This document shows, piece by piece, positions 24,792 to 38,208 of a stretch of DNA of 64,000 nt (positions are counted from its first letter, which is position 1; the number at the start of each line of letters is the position of its first letter). Origin of the DNA: Cyanophora paradoxa (lineage: Eukaryota > Glaucocystophyceae > Cyanophorales > Cyanophoraceae); assembly GCA_004431415.1 (NCBI GenBank), contig QPMI01000198.1:82740-146739 (forward strand). The letters are read 5' to 3'. The notes beneath the pieces are model-generated. The model saw only the letters and a list, made by a program, of their open reading frames with translations, searched no databases and had not been told where the DNA came from. The translations under genes were made by a program, and so were the position numbers.

Positions 24792-27700
24792 CTAGTTCGC
24801 GCCGGCGCCCTCGCCGCCGGAGTAGACGGGGCCGGCAGGAGCCGACGAGTAGACGGGCTGCGGCGCCGCCGGCTGCTGCAGCGGGACGCGCTCGTAGCCG
24901 CCGTACGCCTCGACGTCCTTGGCCTTGCTGCTCTTGCGCTTCTGCCACCAGGTCTTGGCGAACCAGCCGCACACGCAGCCGCAGAAGGTCATGAGCGGGA
25001 TGCCAAGGCAGGCCAGGATGATCACGCCGTTGCGGTCGAGCATCGGGGTCTTGGACGGCGCGTCGGAGACGACCGAGACCGACTCGACGGTGAGCTTGGT
25101 ACGGGCGGCGACGTTGGTCCACTGGTCCATCGCACGGCTGCGGACGTCGTTGCCGACCTCGCCGAGCTCGCGGGCACCATTCTCGCGCGTCTCCTTGACC
25201 TCGATCTGTAGGACGACAGAGCCAGTGCTTTGGGAGAGGCGGCGGCGAGCGCCAGCGCCAGGCTGCTCGGACACGATGCGGAGACGGTCGGCGCGGACGG
25301 ACTGGCCAGTTTTGGTCAGGTCCTGCGACAGGCCAAGGATGAGGTTGTTGCGGTCCTCCGGAGACCACTGAGAGATGGTCTTGCCGCGAAGCGTCATGCC
25401 GAAGACCAGCGAGGTCGGCGAGACCTGGTCAGTGACAGCTGCACAACACAATGAGAATGCATGTTAAAAAATACAGCAACCAGGAATGGAACGGACCTTC
25501 GACCACGCTAAAGAGCTCACTCTTGACGAAGCCAGAAAATTCAGTCGGAGCACCAGAGCGAGATACAGCCTGGATGATAGAGTACTTGATGAAGTACACG
25601 CCAGCCGGCACAAATGGCGGGACGACGATGTTCGTGGAGCCCAGTCCGGAGCAGGGGCCGGTGCCGTCCTCCAAGTTGCAGCGGACGAGCGGGTTGGGGT
25701 GCACGAAGCCCAGAAGGCTGCGACGTGTGGTGTTGCGGGTGCCCGTCGAGTTCGTGGTGGTGCTCGGAGTAGTGGCTGAGCCGCCCGTCGAGTTCGTAGT
25801 CGTGCTTGGAGTAGTAGTCGAGCTTCCTGTCGTGTTCGTGCTCGGAGTCGTGGTCGATGTCGAGCCGCCGGCGGGCGCCGGGGACGGAGTCGGCGTAGCC
25901 ACGTTCGACGCGCCAACAGCAGCAACGCTCCGCAGCAGAGGCACGCAGGGAACGTTCGGCGTAGTAGCGCCACCGGTGAGATCAGTTCCCACCCCACCAG
26001 TCGTCGCACCACCAGCCATCGAGGTCGTCCACGTGTTGAACGGCCCGGCGCAGAGCTCGAGGCGCACAGTGGTCGTATCCAGATCAATGCCGCCAGTGAA
26101 CATCCAGGTTACGTTGTAGACGGTGCCCTTTGTCAGGATCGAGCCAGACGATGGGAAGACGGGTCCCAGTCCAGTCGGAACAATCGTATAGAACGGCGAG
26201 ATGTACAGGAGCTCGCGGTTGTTTGGCGCGGCTTGCGTGACAATTGCCAGGTGGACATCACCGCTGCCGGCGACGGTCCACTTGTAGCTGCCAGTGTCCG
26301 GAATGCTACGCTTCAAAATGTTGCTCGGAACGAACACCGTCGTGTCTGTCGCCTTGGGAAGAACACCGTCCTTGGGAGCGGGCACCTTATAAAGATCAAC
26401 TCGGCCCGTGCGGCGCGCATTTGTTGAAGGTGTCCAGGTGATCGTGAGCACACCGCCAAGGTTGAGGGTCTGATCCGCGGGAATGTTCGAAGGCAAGCCC
26501 ACGCGGAACGGTGAGGAAACGACAGCATTGGTGTTGTCGCCTCCGATGGCAAGAACACGAATTTGGAAGCGAGGATCGTCCGCTCGTCCACCTACACCAG
26601 CCGGACTCGCAACAGTCCAGCCAGAAGGAAGGTCCCAGCCACTGTCGCGAACAACGTTCCACATGTAGATATTTGAGCCGGAGGTGCAATCGACTTCAGC
26701 AATCCTTTGCGAAATTTGTATTTGTCAGCCATATCAGATGCTGTTTTCGAGAAAAAACGAACCGGTTTGCGAACACGAAGGTCGTCAGTGATGACTTCAG
26801 CTCGTAAAGCTGGATTGAAACACGAGTGCCACAGGCGCAGTTCCAGGTAATGTTCGTCATCATGTTGTACTGCACCCCGGGAACGGGATCCAGGTATTGG
26901 ATGCCGACGGCAACGGTGTCAATGGGAGCTGGGCGTGTGTAAGAATGGGCAAGGAGAAGAGGAACATCGTTACGCACTCGGATTGACGGTAACCCCAGAA
27001 ACTGCTCCGAAAACAAGCGAGTCTGCTGATTGGCGGACAAGAAGATTGAACTTCGCGCCGGGAGGTATCGGAATTCCTGAGGGAACGCTGACGGAGACTG
27101 TAGTCGTCGTTCCAGAAGTCGTGCCTGGTGCCGCCGTTGCGAACAAACCGACGGGCTGCGAAAATGTGAGAAAAGCAGATCACTCTAATCGCAGACCACC
27201 CTAATCGCGAACCGCAAGGGATGTGTCAAAGCGATAGCCGGTACCCGCAGTGTTATTTGCGAGACTCGCACTCAGGAAGCCAACGACGTCGTAAGAATTC
27301 GTCCAGGCACCAAGCGTTGGGATGAAGCCCTGTCCGCTGTATTGCATGCCCTTGGAAGACGGCGCAGTCGAAGTGAACGTCAGCGTGGCAGGGCAACCCT
27401 TGGTGATGACGTTGGCGGAGCCAATCGTGATATCGCGAAGAGCGTTGTTCGCATCAACGAGAGGCTTGGCCATGAGAATAAACGCGTCGGGAATTGCCGA
27501 GTAATAGCGAGGCACTGTGCGGTAGGTGCTGGCATCATAAGGTACGGAAGTGCGCGTGTTCATCGCGCCAGCGAAAGTAGAGTTTGCCAGAGCATCAACG
27601 TTGTCACGTGCCCAACGTGTACTGAAGGAGCCAAGGTTGCCCAGCGTAGAATACGTTCGTTCGTACGACTGACGTGCAGTCGGGCTGTCTCCGAAGGTGG

Positions 27701-30700
27701 ACATAACTGCCGCTGCGGAGCCCCACCACAACTTGTTCACAACTTGCTCGGAATGCACAGTCCTGCGTGTTGCGCGTCTCAAAAAAAAGGCGACACGCAA
27801 GAGCTCCGAAGGGAAAGGTGCAAATACCTCGCAACAGGCGAGAACCCTGGGGGGGGAGCAAGCCAGTACCAGCCAGAAGTGCTCGACGTATCAGTAACGG
27901 TCGCACTTGGGTCGAAAGTGGACGGGAAGACCCCGAAGCCGGAGGACGAAGTCGTCACCGCTAATAGAGCACTGTTGGAGCCCTGCTCGGTCGTATCCGC
28001 TTGAGGGAAATCGCCGCCAAGATCCATGTACAAAAACGTTCCGTCCGTGGCGTACGCATTGGTGAGGAGCAGCTGGATAATTCCACCCTTCGGGAGGGTC
28101 GCGCCGGCAGGCAGAGCAGCGACGGCAATGTCTCCAGTTGGGCATCCGGTGATAGCAGCAGGGAAGTAAATCGTAGTATCGAGTTTCAGGTCGTCCGCGA
28201 TCTTCAAGGAACGCTGCACCAAGAAATCTCGGTTGCGCACGCGGTGGAGCTGTCGCGATTGCTAAGAACGATGTCTGGGGAAGGAATAAAATGAAAATGT
28301 CTGTACCGCAGAACTCCCGGCAGAACCCCCGGCGACAGTAATGTACGTGAAGTCGTAACTCGGGCTGAACCAGATGTTCATAATGTGCTGGGAAGCAGTC
28401 CCGTACGGTGTTGAACCAAGACGCGTAATCACGGCCCCATTCACACTGAAGCGCACCACCCGGCCGCGATCTGCTTTAACGATCAGGAATCATTGAGTCG
28501 ATTCGCACACGGAAAAGCGTACTGGTTCCAACGTAAATGAGAGTGCCCTCCGGCGCCCAAGCGGCAGTCGTATGCTCTCCACTGTACATTCCCATGGCGT
28601 TAATAGCCGCAATGGTTGCACCTCCCGCCTTCCACTCGTCCTGCGTGCCAGAAATTCTTGACACTGAAGAGTTCGTCAACGAGATCGGCCCGAATTGCAC
28701 GGTGTGTGTCTGGACATCCAGCGAGATTCCATAACCGGCCGAAGTCCCCGCGTTGTCAAGATCAGCCCACGACGTCGTATCGGACGTGCCCGAGAGCCTT
28801 GCAGAGAAGAAGTATACGTATCCTGCGGACGGGGTTCCAGAGCGACCAGCAACTCCAGCGGTCCACCGAAGAGAGCTGAACACCGAGGCAGACTGGTTCG
28901 GGAGCCCATCGACGTACGCTCCAGTAATGGCAATTGATTCTCTGAGATGCAACGTGTCAACGAAAAAATATTTGCCAGAAAGTTACATAAAAACGCACAA
29001 AAAGTACATGTCAGCGAGGCGAATCTTAGCGATTGCCCCATTCATGCCCACAAATGCGAATTGCTCCGTATCGTCGACGACGAGAGAGAATGCTCCGGTC
29101 CCGCGCAGGTCAACTCGCGCGCCAGGGCAGAAAACATTGTTCGCATCGGAGCCGGTGCTTGCCAATTCAGGGCAATTACTCGGTGAGACTCCAGGTGGCA
29201 GATCAAGCCGGACCGGCTCGTTTGCAGTTGCGCCAGGAATAATGGACGCCTGCGCAGATCAATTAGAAAAATTTGATAACAAACGGAAGGCTTCACAAGC
29301 CTTACCTTCACAAGCCAAGCAGAGTTGCCCTGCCCGATTGACGAAGTCCTCGTCCAAAGAACGAAGATTAGGTTCGAAGCTTTATTAATGTACGATGCAG
29401 AGGCCGCAACATCTCCCGATGGCGCAGCAGGGAAATTCGCCGGACTCCGGACACGACGCAGATTAGTGTTGTCTTGCTTGGTATTGTCAAAACCAGGAAG
29501 ATTGGCGGAGTACTCATTCGGGGCGGTCGTGACCGGAACACGCACGTACTAGCGTAACGTAAGCGAACGCACAAATCCAATTGCGCAGGAAACGCACTGT
29601 CTCATACTGCGAGAGTCGCGAAGCAGTTCCATTTCCACCACGGAAGGTGAACAAGACTTGACCGTTCGGCATCCAAGCCGTAATTGAGGGCACAAAAGAC
29701 GGAGCTGACGCCGTTACTCCTGCGTTAACTCCGTTGCCACCGTTCGGGAGTGCGGTCATTACGTCGGCAGATGCTGCATATGGTGAGGTCAGGCAAAAGT
29801 GAGCGAAAGGCGAGGGAAACTTACAGAGTGCGGTATACTCGAGTTCGAAACCATCCGCAGTCTTGTCATCGCCATTTGATTCGAACTCAATGTACACATA
29901 GGGGCCAGTCGAAACGATTCCACGTGCGTCAGGCAATACACGATCACACGCCCCGCCATTGACGCAGAACCACTCGTACAGCTTTGGAGCTCTGTTGTCG
30001 ATTCCGTCATAAATCTGATCCCAGAACAATTTCAGCACAGGAAAACATAATAAACTCAAGCCAGACGCACTGTTAAGCGATCAGAAGACGATCCAGCGGA
30101 GGATGCCGGTTCATCTGTCGCTGAAGGGAAGGCGAATTTTGTGAAAACAAGCCGAACACGATCGGCCTTGAGGTTGCCCATCTGTCCACTTGCCGGTTTC
30201 AAGAATCGACGCGCGAATGTCGTGCGCGTGTCAAACGCATCCAATGTGTGTGTCCCGTTCCTCGTCTCGTCCAGATTGATGTGGAAGGGTTTTTCGTCGA
30301 AATCGGCAAGCTCGGGGAATCCATCGAAACCACCAGTCGTAGAAGCCGATGGAGTGATCCACCTGAAAACATTAAATGAAGGATGAGACTGAAATATAGG
30401 AGAAGCCGCACCACATGCAAAGCGTGTTTGGATGGTAGTTCCCGGTTCCAGAACCATCGACAATTAAACCGTGCATATTGCGATTCACCGAAGGCGTTGA
30501 TGGGTTTCCAAGGGGATTGAACACGCGCTTCAAGCCGTTGGCAAGGTTATTGGTTTCCAAGGGCTGGCCGGCCGTGTTATACGGCGTCGTTGACGGTGTA
30601 AGGGGGAAATCCCGGCAGCAATGATCTGAGATGAGCGTTGGGAATGCGCACGTTGGGTTCTGGCACTCAAAATTTCGCACTCTGAATGAGCTTAAAGCAC

Positions 30701-33700
30701 GACGAGTATCCGGTGAAAGAGGAGTCTCCAGATGCGAAAATACCAATCTGGACTTGGACATTGCCCTTCGGAAGAAGATAGTTTGTGGTAGCAGCAGTTG
30801 CAGCTGCATCGGTGATGCGGCAACCAAGTTGCCAATCGTAGGAGCCAGACGTGGCGCCGTTGTACTCGGGGTTCGGAACGTTACGAGCAATCAAAAACTG
30901 ACCTCCGCTGCCTTCGTGAGTGACGTAACCGTTCGCCTGTCCACCAACGGCGAAGACATAGATATCAATAAACTTGGGTGCAGCTCCGCGAGCACCAGTC
31001 CCGGACCACGTGATCGTGCAGGGAGCCCCGAATCGGCACGATGTCGCAGTGGCTCCAGTCAAGTCAGTGACGCCGATCCTCGCACGTGTTTGCGCTTGGG
31101 AGGGAGCGATGTTCAACTTGACAGGATTGACCAGTACGGCGTTGGACTTGACTTGCGCGAATGCGGTCGAGTCGATGACATTGTTAGATGCCGTGTAAAG
31201 TTGAAGTTCTGCCTGATACCTGCACATCTGTTACGCTTCGATATCTAGAGAAAGACAAAAATTGTTCGTACCACCCGATAGGGAACGGCTTCTGGTTATT
31301 GTTTCTGACAAAACCCACACCTGATCCTGATTGGGTAGTTCCAGTGGCCAGAGCCGCATCTGTAGCCGTTCCGACCGGAGACGAGTCAACAACAGCGTTT
31401 GGCGACGTTCCAGCACGCATGGCGTTGTTTGTGCTCGTAATTCCGGGAATGCTGAAGGTGTAATCAAGCGTAGAAGCGCCATCAATCTTGTTGTAGTTAG
31501 CGGGATCAGTCAGCCGCGCAGCTGTTGTGCCCCGATTGTTCTCGGGCTTCACAGCAATTGGAGTTCTTGCTGTTGCTGAAGCCAAAGCGCCTCCAGTCGA
31601 CAAAATGTCGTCTGCGTGTGGACGCCACGTTCTAGAGCGAAATGAATGAGGAAATTGAACTCACAAAGAGCAAAAGGAAAAGGAAAAAGCAAACACTCAC
31701 ATAGAGGTTCCTGCGCTCGTGCGGCTTACTCCGGCAACGTCACTTGTCTGGATCTTGTTGTTGAGTTCGGCCGGGCCGAGATAATACAACACGATGCGGT
31801 AATACGTTGGATTTCTCGTGTCTGATGATGCACAGGAGCTCAACGACCACGTGAAGGTGACCGAATCTCCATGGACGCCGGTTGCAATCTGAAACATGTC
31901 AAAACAATAAACGAACAACGTCTGTAACAACCTCTCACCCCACATTTCGATGCAGCAATAAATCTGGTGATGTCAGAGTAGTTCCTAGGACTCAACTCCG
32001 CCGGAGAAGTGTCGGGCAGGTCGCCCCACATTCCTTCATCCGTACCCTGATTTCCCAAGTCGTTTCCGTTTGCAAGAGTAGAGTTGTAAGTCGCAGGAAG
32101 GATCGAACGGGGTTCACACACTGCACTGGATTATTTTGGGTGACTTTTGGAATCAAAAAACGGCGCACTGGGGGTGTAAGTTGCTGCGATACACATGGGA
32201 ATGTCGGTCGACATGATGGTAGGCGTTGCCGGGTTCGGGTTGACTTTAGGAGTCCCTGTAGTGATTGCTCCGCGCGCTGCATTTCCGACGGCGGGGGCAA
32301 GGCCAGAACTGGAGTCAAAGGTGGCGGCAACATTCGAAAACCCAAGACGTCTGTTGGAGTCACTGTCTCCCGACGCCTTAGAGTTGAAGTCCGACCATTG
32401 GATGTTCCACATCTCCGCTGCTGAAGACCCCGTAGCAGGCGTGGCGGGGAAGTTGGTAGAGGCGTCCATTAGGCACTCCAGTCGCAGTGTCACGTTCGCA
32501 TAGGTTGTCACTTCCTGTACGCTCGATTTTAACATTTAATTTAAAAGGAAAATTTAGAAGGAAAACTGCAGCGCACATTTCCCGCCTGATTCAACCATCC
32601 GTCGTAAAACCCTTCTGTTTTAGAGTCATATCTGTGAAACTTGCCGAATTGGATCGCGCTGCCGGTATTTTTGAGGTCATTATGTGCGTTATACAGATCC
32701 TCGACGGTCGGGATTGGGATCGATAAAGTTGCTGGCGTCCCAAGAAGGAGACCCGTAATGGAAGTCGATGAAGCGTCAGTTCCAGACTTATTGTCGTCGC
32801 TGTCGGATTTCACTCTGTATATCTCGCCGGCGTGTGTAGTTGTATCCGCATTCCAATTGGTAGTGCCAGTTCGGACGGTCGGATACTTGATGATGCTCTC
32901 AGTGCTACCGCCGACTTTCGTTCTCCAGTGCGCGCGAATTCGGCGGCAAGCAGTTGAAATGGTGACAGCGGGATTAGGACCTACAATACTATTTCCCCCT
33001 TCTGAGTGTCCCTGAAGAAGAGGGTAGATGGCGTTCGACATCCCAACAGTAGCTCCAGTCAGGTTTACAGCAGTATACGGGACCGGGGCGTAGGTGACAG
33101 TGAGAACAAGGGTGTTTTGTCTGTGCAGAATGAGTTCGTATCTCCAAAACAGAATACGGGATAAGCGAGACATTCGCACTCGAGAGGAATGGTGGTGGCA
33201 CTTGTCCCCATTTTCAGTTTCGAGGCAGTGTAGCAAGTATGGGTAACGCCATCATGAACTACAGGCTTTGTTTTTCCAGCATCCGCGGTATGCGATAACG
33301 CCGTAACAGCCCAAGCTGGAAAAAACTATGTCAAAGGCGTCCAAATAAACTTCCTCGAGAAAAACGCACGAGCATAAATGAAGATGTTCGTCTCAATGGT
33401 AAAAAGGACGTCTTTGGTCTGCAGGTCCGTAGAAGTGGACGATACTGTAGTTCCTGCCATGCTCTTGAACACATTCAAACGAATCTGAGAAAAGTGAAAA
33501 GAGGAAGAAGAATAAGGAGAAAAGCGTCAAACCACGTAAGGCCCAGCAAGTGTATGACGAGTTTTGTCGGGGAGAATGATGCCAGGCGGGAGATAGTCGT
33601 TGAATTGATCGCCGTACTGAGCCTTAAACAGAGTAGACGCTTTCGTGGACTCTGTCACGATTGTTGGGGGCACATCCAGGATCTTTGCATCGGATTTGAG

Positions 33701-34276
33701 CATCTTCGTAGTCCACGGCCCGAGCCTGCGTACAGTTTGTCGACACTCCACACCAGGAAAAGATATCGATAAGAACATACTGCCATTCCGACGCAGGCGT
33801 AGTACCAGAGATGTCAAACATAGTTCCACAGTATTCGAAGAGTTCAGCAAGGAACTGCGGTGCTTTAGCGGGCATATTCGGTTCGTCGACGAGACAGTCG
33901 CACCAGATTGCCACGGTAAAGGCTGACTTGATAGCACGAGGCGGTGTTAGCGATTTGATACTCTTTCGATGTGATTGTGATTGTCTGAAGGCTTGGTCAA
34001 CTCATTGCCATCTATACAACCCGCTTTCATGAGCACCTGAGGAGCGAAGACGCGCCAGTGTCCACCGTTGCTGAGCTTCAATGTCGCAGCGTCTTGGCCT
34101 GCGCCGCGTTTGAATATGAGCTGAACGAAACACCGCTCCAAAACCACTCCGCTCCGGGGCTGCATTCGCTCGATTCATGACGCACCATTCCCAAACATAG
34201 CTAGAGACGCAAACAGGACTACAACGAGGGCCGCCCGGCCCGCCACAGCGGCGCCGGCTGCTGTGCGGCCTGCCAT
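24792..34276 (-). CDS. very large single-pass cell-surface protein with Kre9/KNH-like and CUB-like domains
   Basis: The ATG at 34276 opens a signal peptide (MAGRTAAGAAVAGR then ALVVVLFASLAMF). Many exons follow, joined by 40-70 bp AT-richer introns (for example the GTCCGT...TGCAG intron near 25440-25505, and GTGAGT...TCTAG near 31630-31700). The ectodomain shows beta-rich repeats of Kre9/KNH type (GGVLTITWTP near 26440, GTVYNVTWMFTGG near 26110, GAPCTITWSG near 31010). A CUB-like piece lies near 29870 (TGPYVYIEFESNGDDKTADG). A Thr/Ser/Pro-rich stalk spans 25740-25880. Near the C-terminus is a membrane helix (GVIILACLGIPLMTFCGCV), then a short Tyr/Pro-rich tail ending at 24792. About 2,500 residues are expected. 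A wall, scale or adhesion role is inferred from the domains. The G+C is visibly lower than in neighbouring genes. The first splice after the signal peptide is uncertain. Confidence 0.75.
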
Positions 34277-34868
34277 CCGGCCCGACGAGTTCGAAAGTCC
34301 GCCGCGCTCTCCCGCGTCCAGACCAGCTTAGCTACCGCTGCGCTGTGTGCTTGTCTACCGTCGTGCGCTGGGTATTCCGACCTACGTACGCGCTCGATCG
34401 GGCTGGGTTGGCGGGCTGATTAGCTCGCCTTCCCTGCCAACCGTGCAAACACCGTACCAGCCGCAAGCGGTTATTTTGAGCAAGTCCAAAACCGTCGCTA
34501 TTCCTGGGTTTTTTAGTTGGGCCGAACGGGAATCTGGTGTTTTCAGAAGATTTCGGAGCACATTTCGAGACAACGCTAGGCACGCTCGCAGGCGCTAGGC
34601 AAGCTTGCAGGCGCTGTCGCTGCGCGCGCCAGCACTTTCGCTTTTGCGTTCGCGCTTTCGTACATTATGGGCGCGCACTTTCGTACTTTATGGGCGCGCA
34701 CCCGTCTCGAGCGCCTCGCGCCCGGCCAGCGCCCCGCGGAGCCGCCCGCCCAGCGCGGGAAGGGCACCGCACGGGCATGCTACTCCTTCTGCAGCGATTG
34801 CAGGCCCCAGCAGCTCTCGCCAGCCGAGAGAAGCGAGCGGTTCGCATGCAGCGAAAGATGCCGAGGCC
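34277..34868. promoter_or_regulatory. divergent upstream region, includes edge of duplication arm 2
   Basis: This lies between the ATG of the surface-protein gene and the ATG of coiled-coil copy 2. A direct repeat TTTCGTAC(A/T)TTATGGGCGCGCAC occurs twice in tandem at about 34657-34701. The word CGCGCACCCGTCTCGAGCGC occurs at about 34695 and again inside the first intron of copy 2. The duplicated sequence starts at about 34718. Confidence 0.45.
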
Positions 34869-37800
34869 ATGCTCGGCGGAGGCGCGCACCCGTCTCGAGC
34901 GCCTCTTTAGCTCTAGCTAACCCCGCTGGCTGCGCAGAGCTGGCAGCGGCCAGGATCAGGGCGCTGACGGAAGTGCACAACAAGAAGGTCCGGGCGTTGA
35001 TGGGCACGATCCAGCTGTTGGAGAAGCGCATCAAGGATGCAGAGATACAGAACAAGGAGAACAAGCGGTCCAACCTCATCAAGCTACTCGAGGCAAGCGC
35101 GTGTGGGCTCACGGTGTCGTTCGCTTGAACTGATGCACCGGTCCGCACAGCAAGATTTGAAGGACCAGGAGGTCACCATTGCAATCCTGAGACGCGAGCT
35201 CGTCAACAGCGCTCGCCTGAACGATGAGAAGGTGCCCCAGCTGCGCCTGTGCGAATCTTGCGCCCCTGACCCCGCGCGCCGCAGGTGGACGAGCTCGTCG
35301 CGAGGGCGCACGGCTACGCATATGACCGCGTCAGGATTCCGCACCGCGAGCGCCTGCAGAAGGAGGTGACCGCTTGTGCAATCAGGCCCGCCGACCCGCG
35401 TTAGCTGACGTCACGCATACACACAGGTGAAGCAGCTGCAAGCGAAGGCGACGCAGGCGCAGCACGAGGCAATGGAAGCGAAGGCGCGCGTGGCGATTGT
35501 GGCAGCGGAGAAGGCGTCGGTCCCGTCGCCGGACGCGGACACGCGGATCACGTACAGGGAGCACCAGAAGACGGGCGAGCGGGCCTTGCATCGCCCTCTC
35601 TCCGCACCTCTGACGCCTTGTCGGCAGTTGCGCGGATGAAGGACCTGGCGCGGCAAGTGGAGGAGCTGCAGGCGGAGGCGGCGGCGCGGGCGGGGGCGGA
35701 GAAGAAGCTCACGGAGCTGAACACGGAGCTGACCGCCAACCTGCGGCGCCTCCGAGCGTGCGGCCGCCCCTCCCGCCCCGTGCGGCGCTCTCTGACGCGC
35801 GGTGCAGGGCGGAGGAGGAGTGGGCGAAGTGGGCGCAGGAGCGCGAGAAGCTGGAGAGCCGTGTCAACGAGCTGCGCTGGGAGAGCGCCGCCCTCTTCGC
35901 GGAGCGCACGCGGGTGCGCTGGGACGCCAACCCCCCCTTTCTCGCCTGAGACGGGATGTAGGCGGAAGAGGCGGCGCGGGCGGCGCAGCGGGAGGCGGAG
36001 GCGGCGAGACGGGAGGTCGAGACGGCGCTCGCGCGGCAGGCGGAGCTGCAGGCCGCCGCCGCGAAGCAGGCCGCAGCCGCCGCCGCGCCGCAGACGCCCG
36101 CCGCCCCGGCTCCGCAGCCGCCGGCGACGCCGTCTGGGGTGGCCGGTGCCCCCGCGCCCGCAGCAGCAGCCGAGTCGCCGGCCGCGCCCGCCCCCGGCTC
36201 CCGGCCGGCGCCGGCGTCGGGGCGGGCATCGGCCTCCTCCGCGCTGCCCGAGCTGGCGGCGGCCCGCAACGAGGCGGCCGAGCTGCAGTCCAAGGTCCGC
36301 GCGCGGGCGTTCGACACCGCCGCGCAGCCGGGGCCGACAGGCGGCGCGCAGCTGCGGGAGGCGGATTCGCAGCTGGCGGCGCGGGAGACGGCGCTGACGG
36401 CCAAGTGGCAGGAGGCCGTCGCGGCCGCACAGGAGGAGCGCAGCCGCGCCGCCGACGAGCGCGGTGCCCGCCGCGCGCTCCCAGCGAGCCCCCGCCGCTC
36501 ACGCCGCGGCCCCGCGCAGCGCGGCTGGAGGGGAACCTGGATGCGGTGGAGAAGGAGGGCGGCGGCGCTGCGGGCGCAGGTCGCCGAGCTGCGCATCGCC
36601 CTCGCGGCGGCCCAGCGGGAGCGCGACCTCGCCGCCGCCTCTGCCTCGGCCCCGGGCCAGCCGGCGACGGGCCAGTCCGGCGTGCCCGCCGAGGCCCTCG
36701 CCACGGTCCGGCGCTGCCCCTCGCGGCTCTGGACGCTCCCTGACGGCGGCCCGGCCCGGCAGCTGGAGGCGACGGTGGCGCAGCTGCGGAAGCAGCTGGG
36801 CGAGTCGGCGGCGGCGGCGGGGCGGGCGCGGGAGCGCGAGGCGCAGCTCGCGGCCGACGCTGACGCGCTCCGCCAGCAGCTCGCCGCCGCCCAGCAGCAG
36901 CTCCGGTGCCCCGCCGCCCCGCCCCCCCCCTCCCCGCCGCTCCTGACGCCGGCCTGCAGCGCCGCGGCGCCCGAAGCGGCCCCGGCAGTCACGCGGAGCA
37001 TCGCCGAGGCGCGTAGCGTTGCTTCCAGGCGTCTGCCCCGGGGCTAATCTCTCGCTCGTCCCGCAGGTCGACGCGCTGCGGCAGCGGGAGAGGGAGCAGG
37101 CGGCGGCGGAGCAGGAGCTGCGGAAGACGCTCGCGGCGGCGCGCGCCAAGGCGGAGGCGGCGGAGAGGGCATCGGAGGAGGCGCGGGGGCGCGAAGCGGC
37201 GCTGCAGGAGCGCGCTGCCCGCGCCGAGGACCGCGCCGCCGCCCTCGAGCGCCTCCACGGGCCCTCCTCCGCCCAGACCGACGTGCGTTCCCGCGCTCCC
37301 TCGCCGCCTCGCCAGTGTCTCTCGCTTTCTGAGCCCTTGGCGCCAGGGCTCCCAGCGGACGCGGCCGTCCGGCGCGCGGCACTACGACGAGGTGCGCGGT
37401 CGTCCCCGCCGCCGGCGCCGCGCCCTTCGCGCTGACCGGCGGCCCGCTGCAGGAGGAGCGCCCGGGCGGATGGCAGCAGCAGGCGGCCACGCCGGTGCAG
37501 GCCGGCGGCTCCGTGCGGCGCTGCCGCGCATACACCTCGGGCTCCTACGCGGAGGTCGGCCGGGCCGAGCCGAGCCGCCCGTACCAACCCCGCTCACGGG
37601 CCGCCCGCAGGAGGAGCCGCAGAGCGCGCGGCGCGGGCGCGGCGGCGGCTTCGCCTCCTCCGGCGCCCCCTCCCAGCAGCGCGTGCGTGCCCGCCGTTCC
37701 TGCCGACGCGGCCCCCTCACGCCGACCCATGGCGCCGCAGGAGCGGGCGGGGTACGAGGACGAATCAGGGCCCGGGCCCGGCCTCGTGTACCTCTCCACA

Positions 37801-38010
37801 GGCGCCTTCGCCGCCGGGCCGGAGTGCGCGTTCCCTTGCCGCACCCCACGCGTCTCGCCCCTCGCCCCCGGCACTAACGGCCCCCGCAGCTCGGGCCGCG
37901 CGGCGTCGCGCCGCGGGAGCGACAGTGGTGCCGGCCCCCCGGCGCGCCGGGCGCACCCTGCGGGGGAGGGGCTGCGGGCCTCGGACAGCCTGCCGGCACC
38001 GGACAGCCCA
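34718..38010 (+). repeat. inverted duplication, arm 2
   Basis: This is the inverted copy of the segment at 8500-12003. It begins at the shared GCGCCCGGCCAGCGCC and ends just after CACCGGACAGC at about 38005. Substitutions are scattered. One internal deletion relative to arm 1 is bounded by the 8-base word GGCGCGCC present at 8786-8793 and 8565-8572 in arm 1. Beyond the end the sequence is the 3' side of the Tubby-like gene. Confidence 0.85.
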
Positions 38011-38208
38011 ATGCATTCCCTTCCCAGTTTTGCACTTGCGGTTCCATGTGCTTCAAGCTCATCTATCTGTCCTACCTGTAGTCCAGCAGGGTCCCGGCGT
38101 GCATGGTGGTCAGGGCGATGCCCATGGCCTGCAGGGGGCAGAGGGGGAAGCGGAAGTCGAGGGCGAACTCGTTGCTGCTCGTCTTCCCGAACTGCGAGCG
38201 CGGGATAA
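34869..38208 (+). CDS. coiled-coil protein, copy 2 (C-terminally truncated paralog)
   Basis: It has the same exon plan as copy 1: ATG at 34869, GC-AG first intron, then LAAARIRALTEVHNKK, QQDLKDQEVTIAILRREL, VKQLQAKATQAQHEAMEA, RQVEELQAEAAARAGAEKKL, a long Ala/Gln/Glu-rich exon, and VDALRQREREQAAAEQEL. The frame is open through the C5 run at 36149-36153 where copy 1 has only four. After SDSGAGPPARRAHPAGEG the sequence jumps over most of the last exon. It leaves the duplication near 38010 and would read into foreign sequence antisense to the Tubby-like gene until a stop at 38208. It therefore lacks the conserved HYSTGYGL end. It may be expressed but truncated, or an early pseudogene. Confidence 0.65.
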
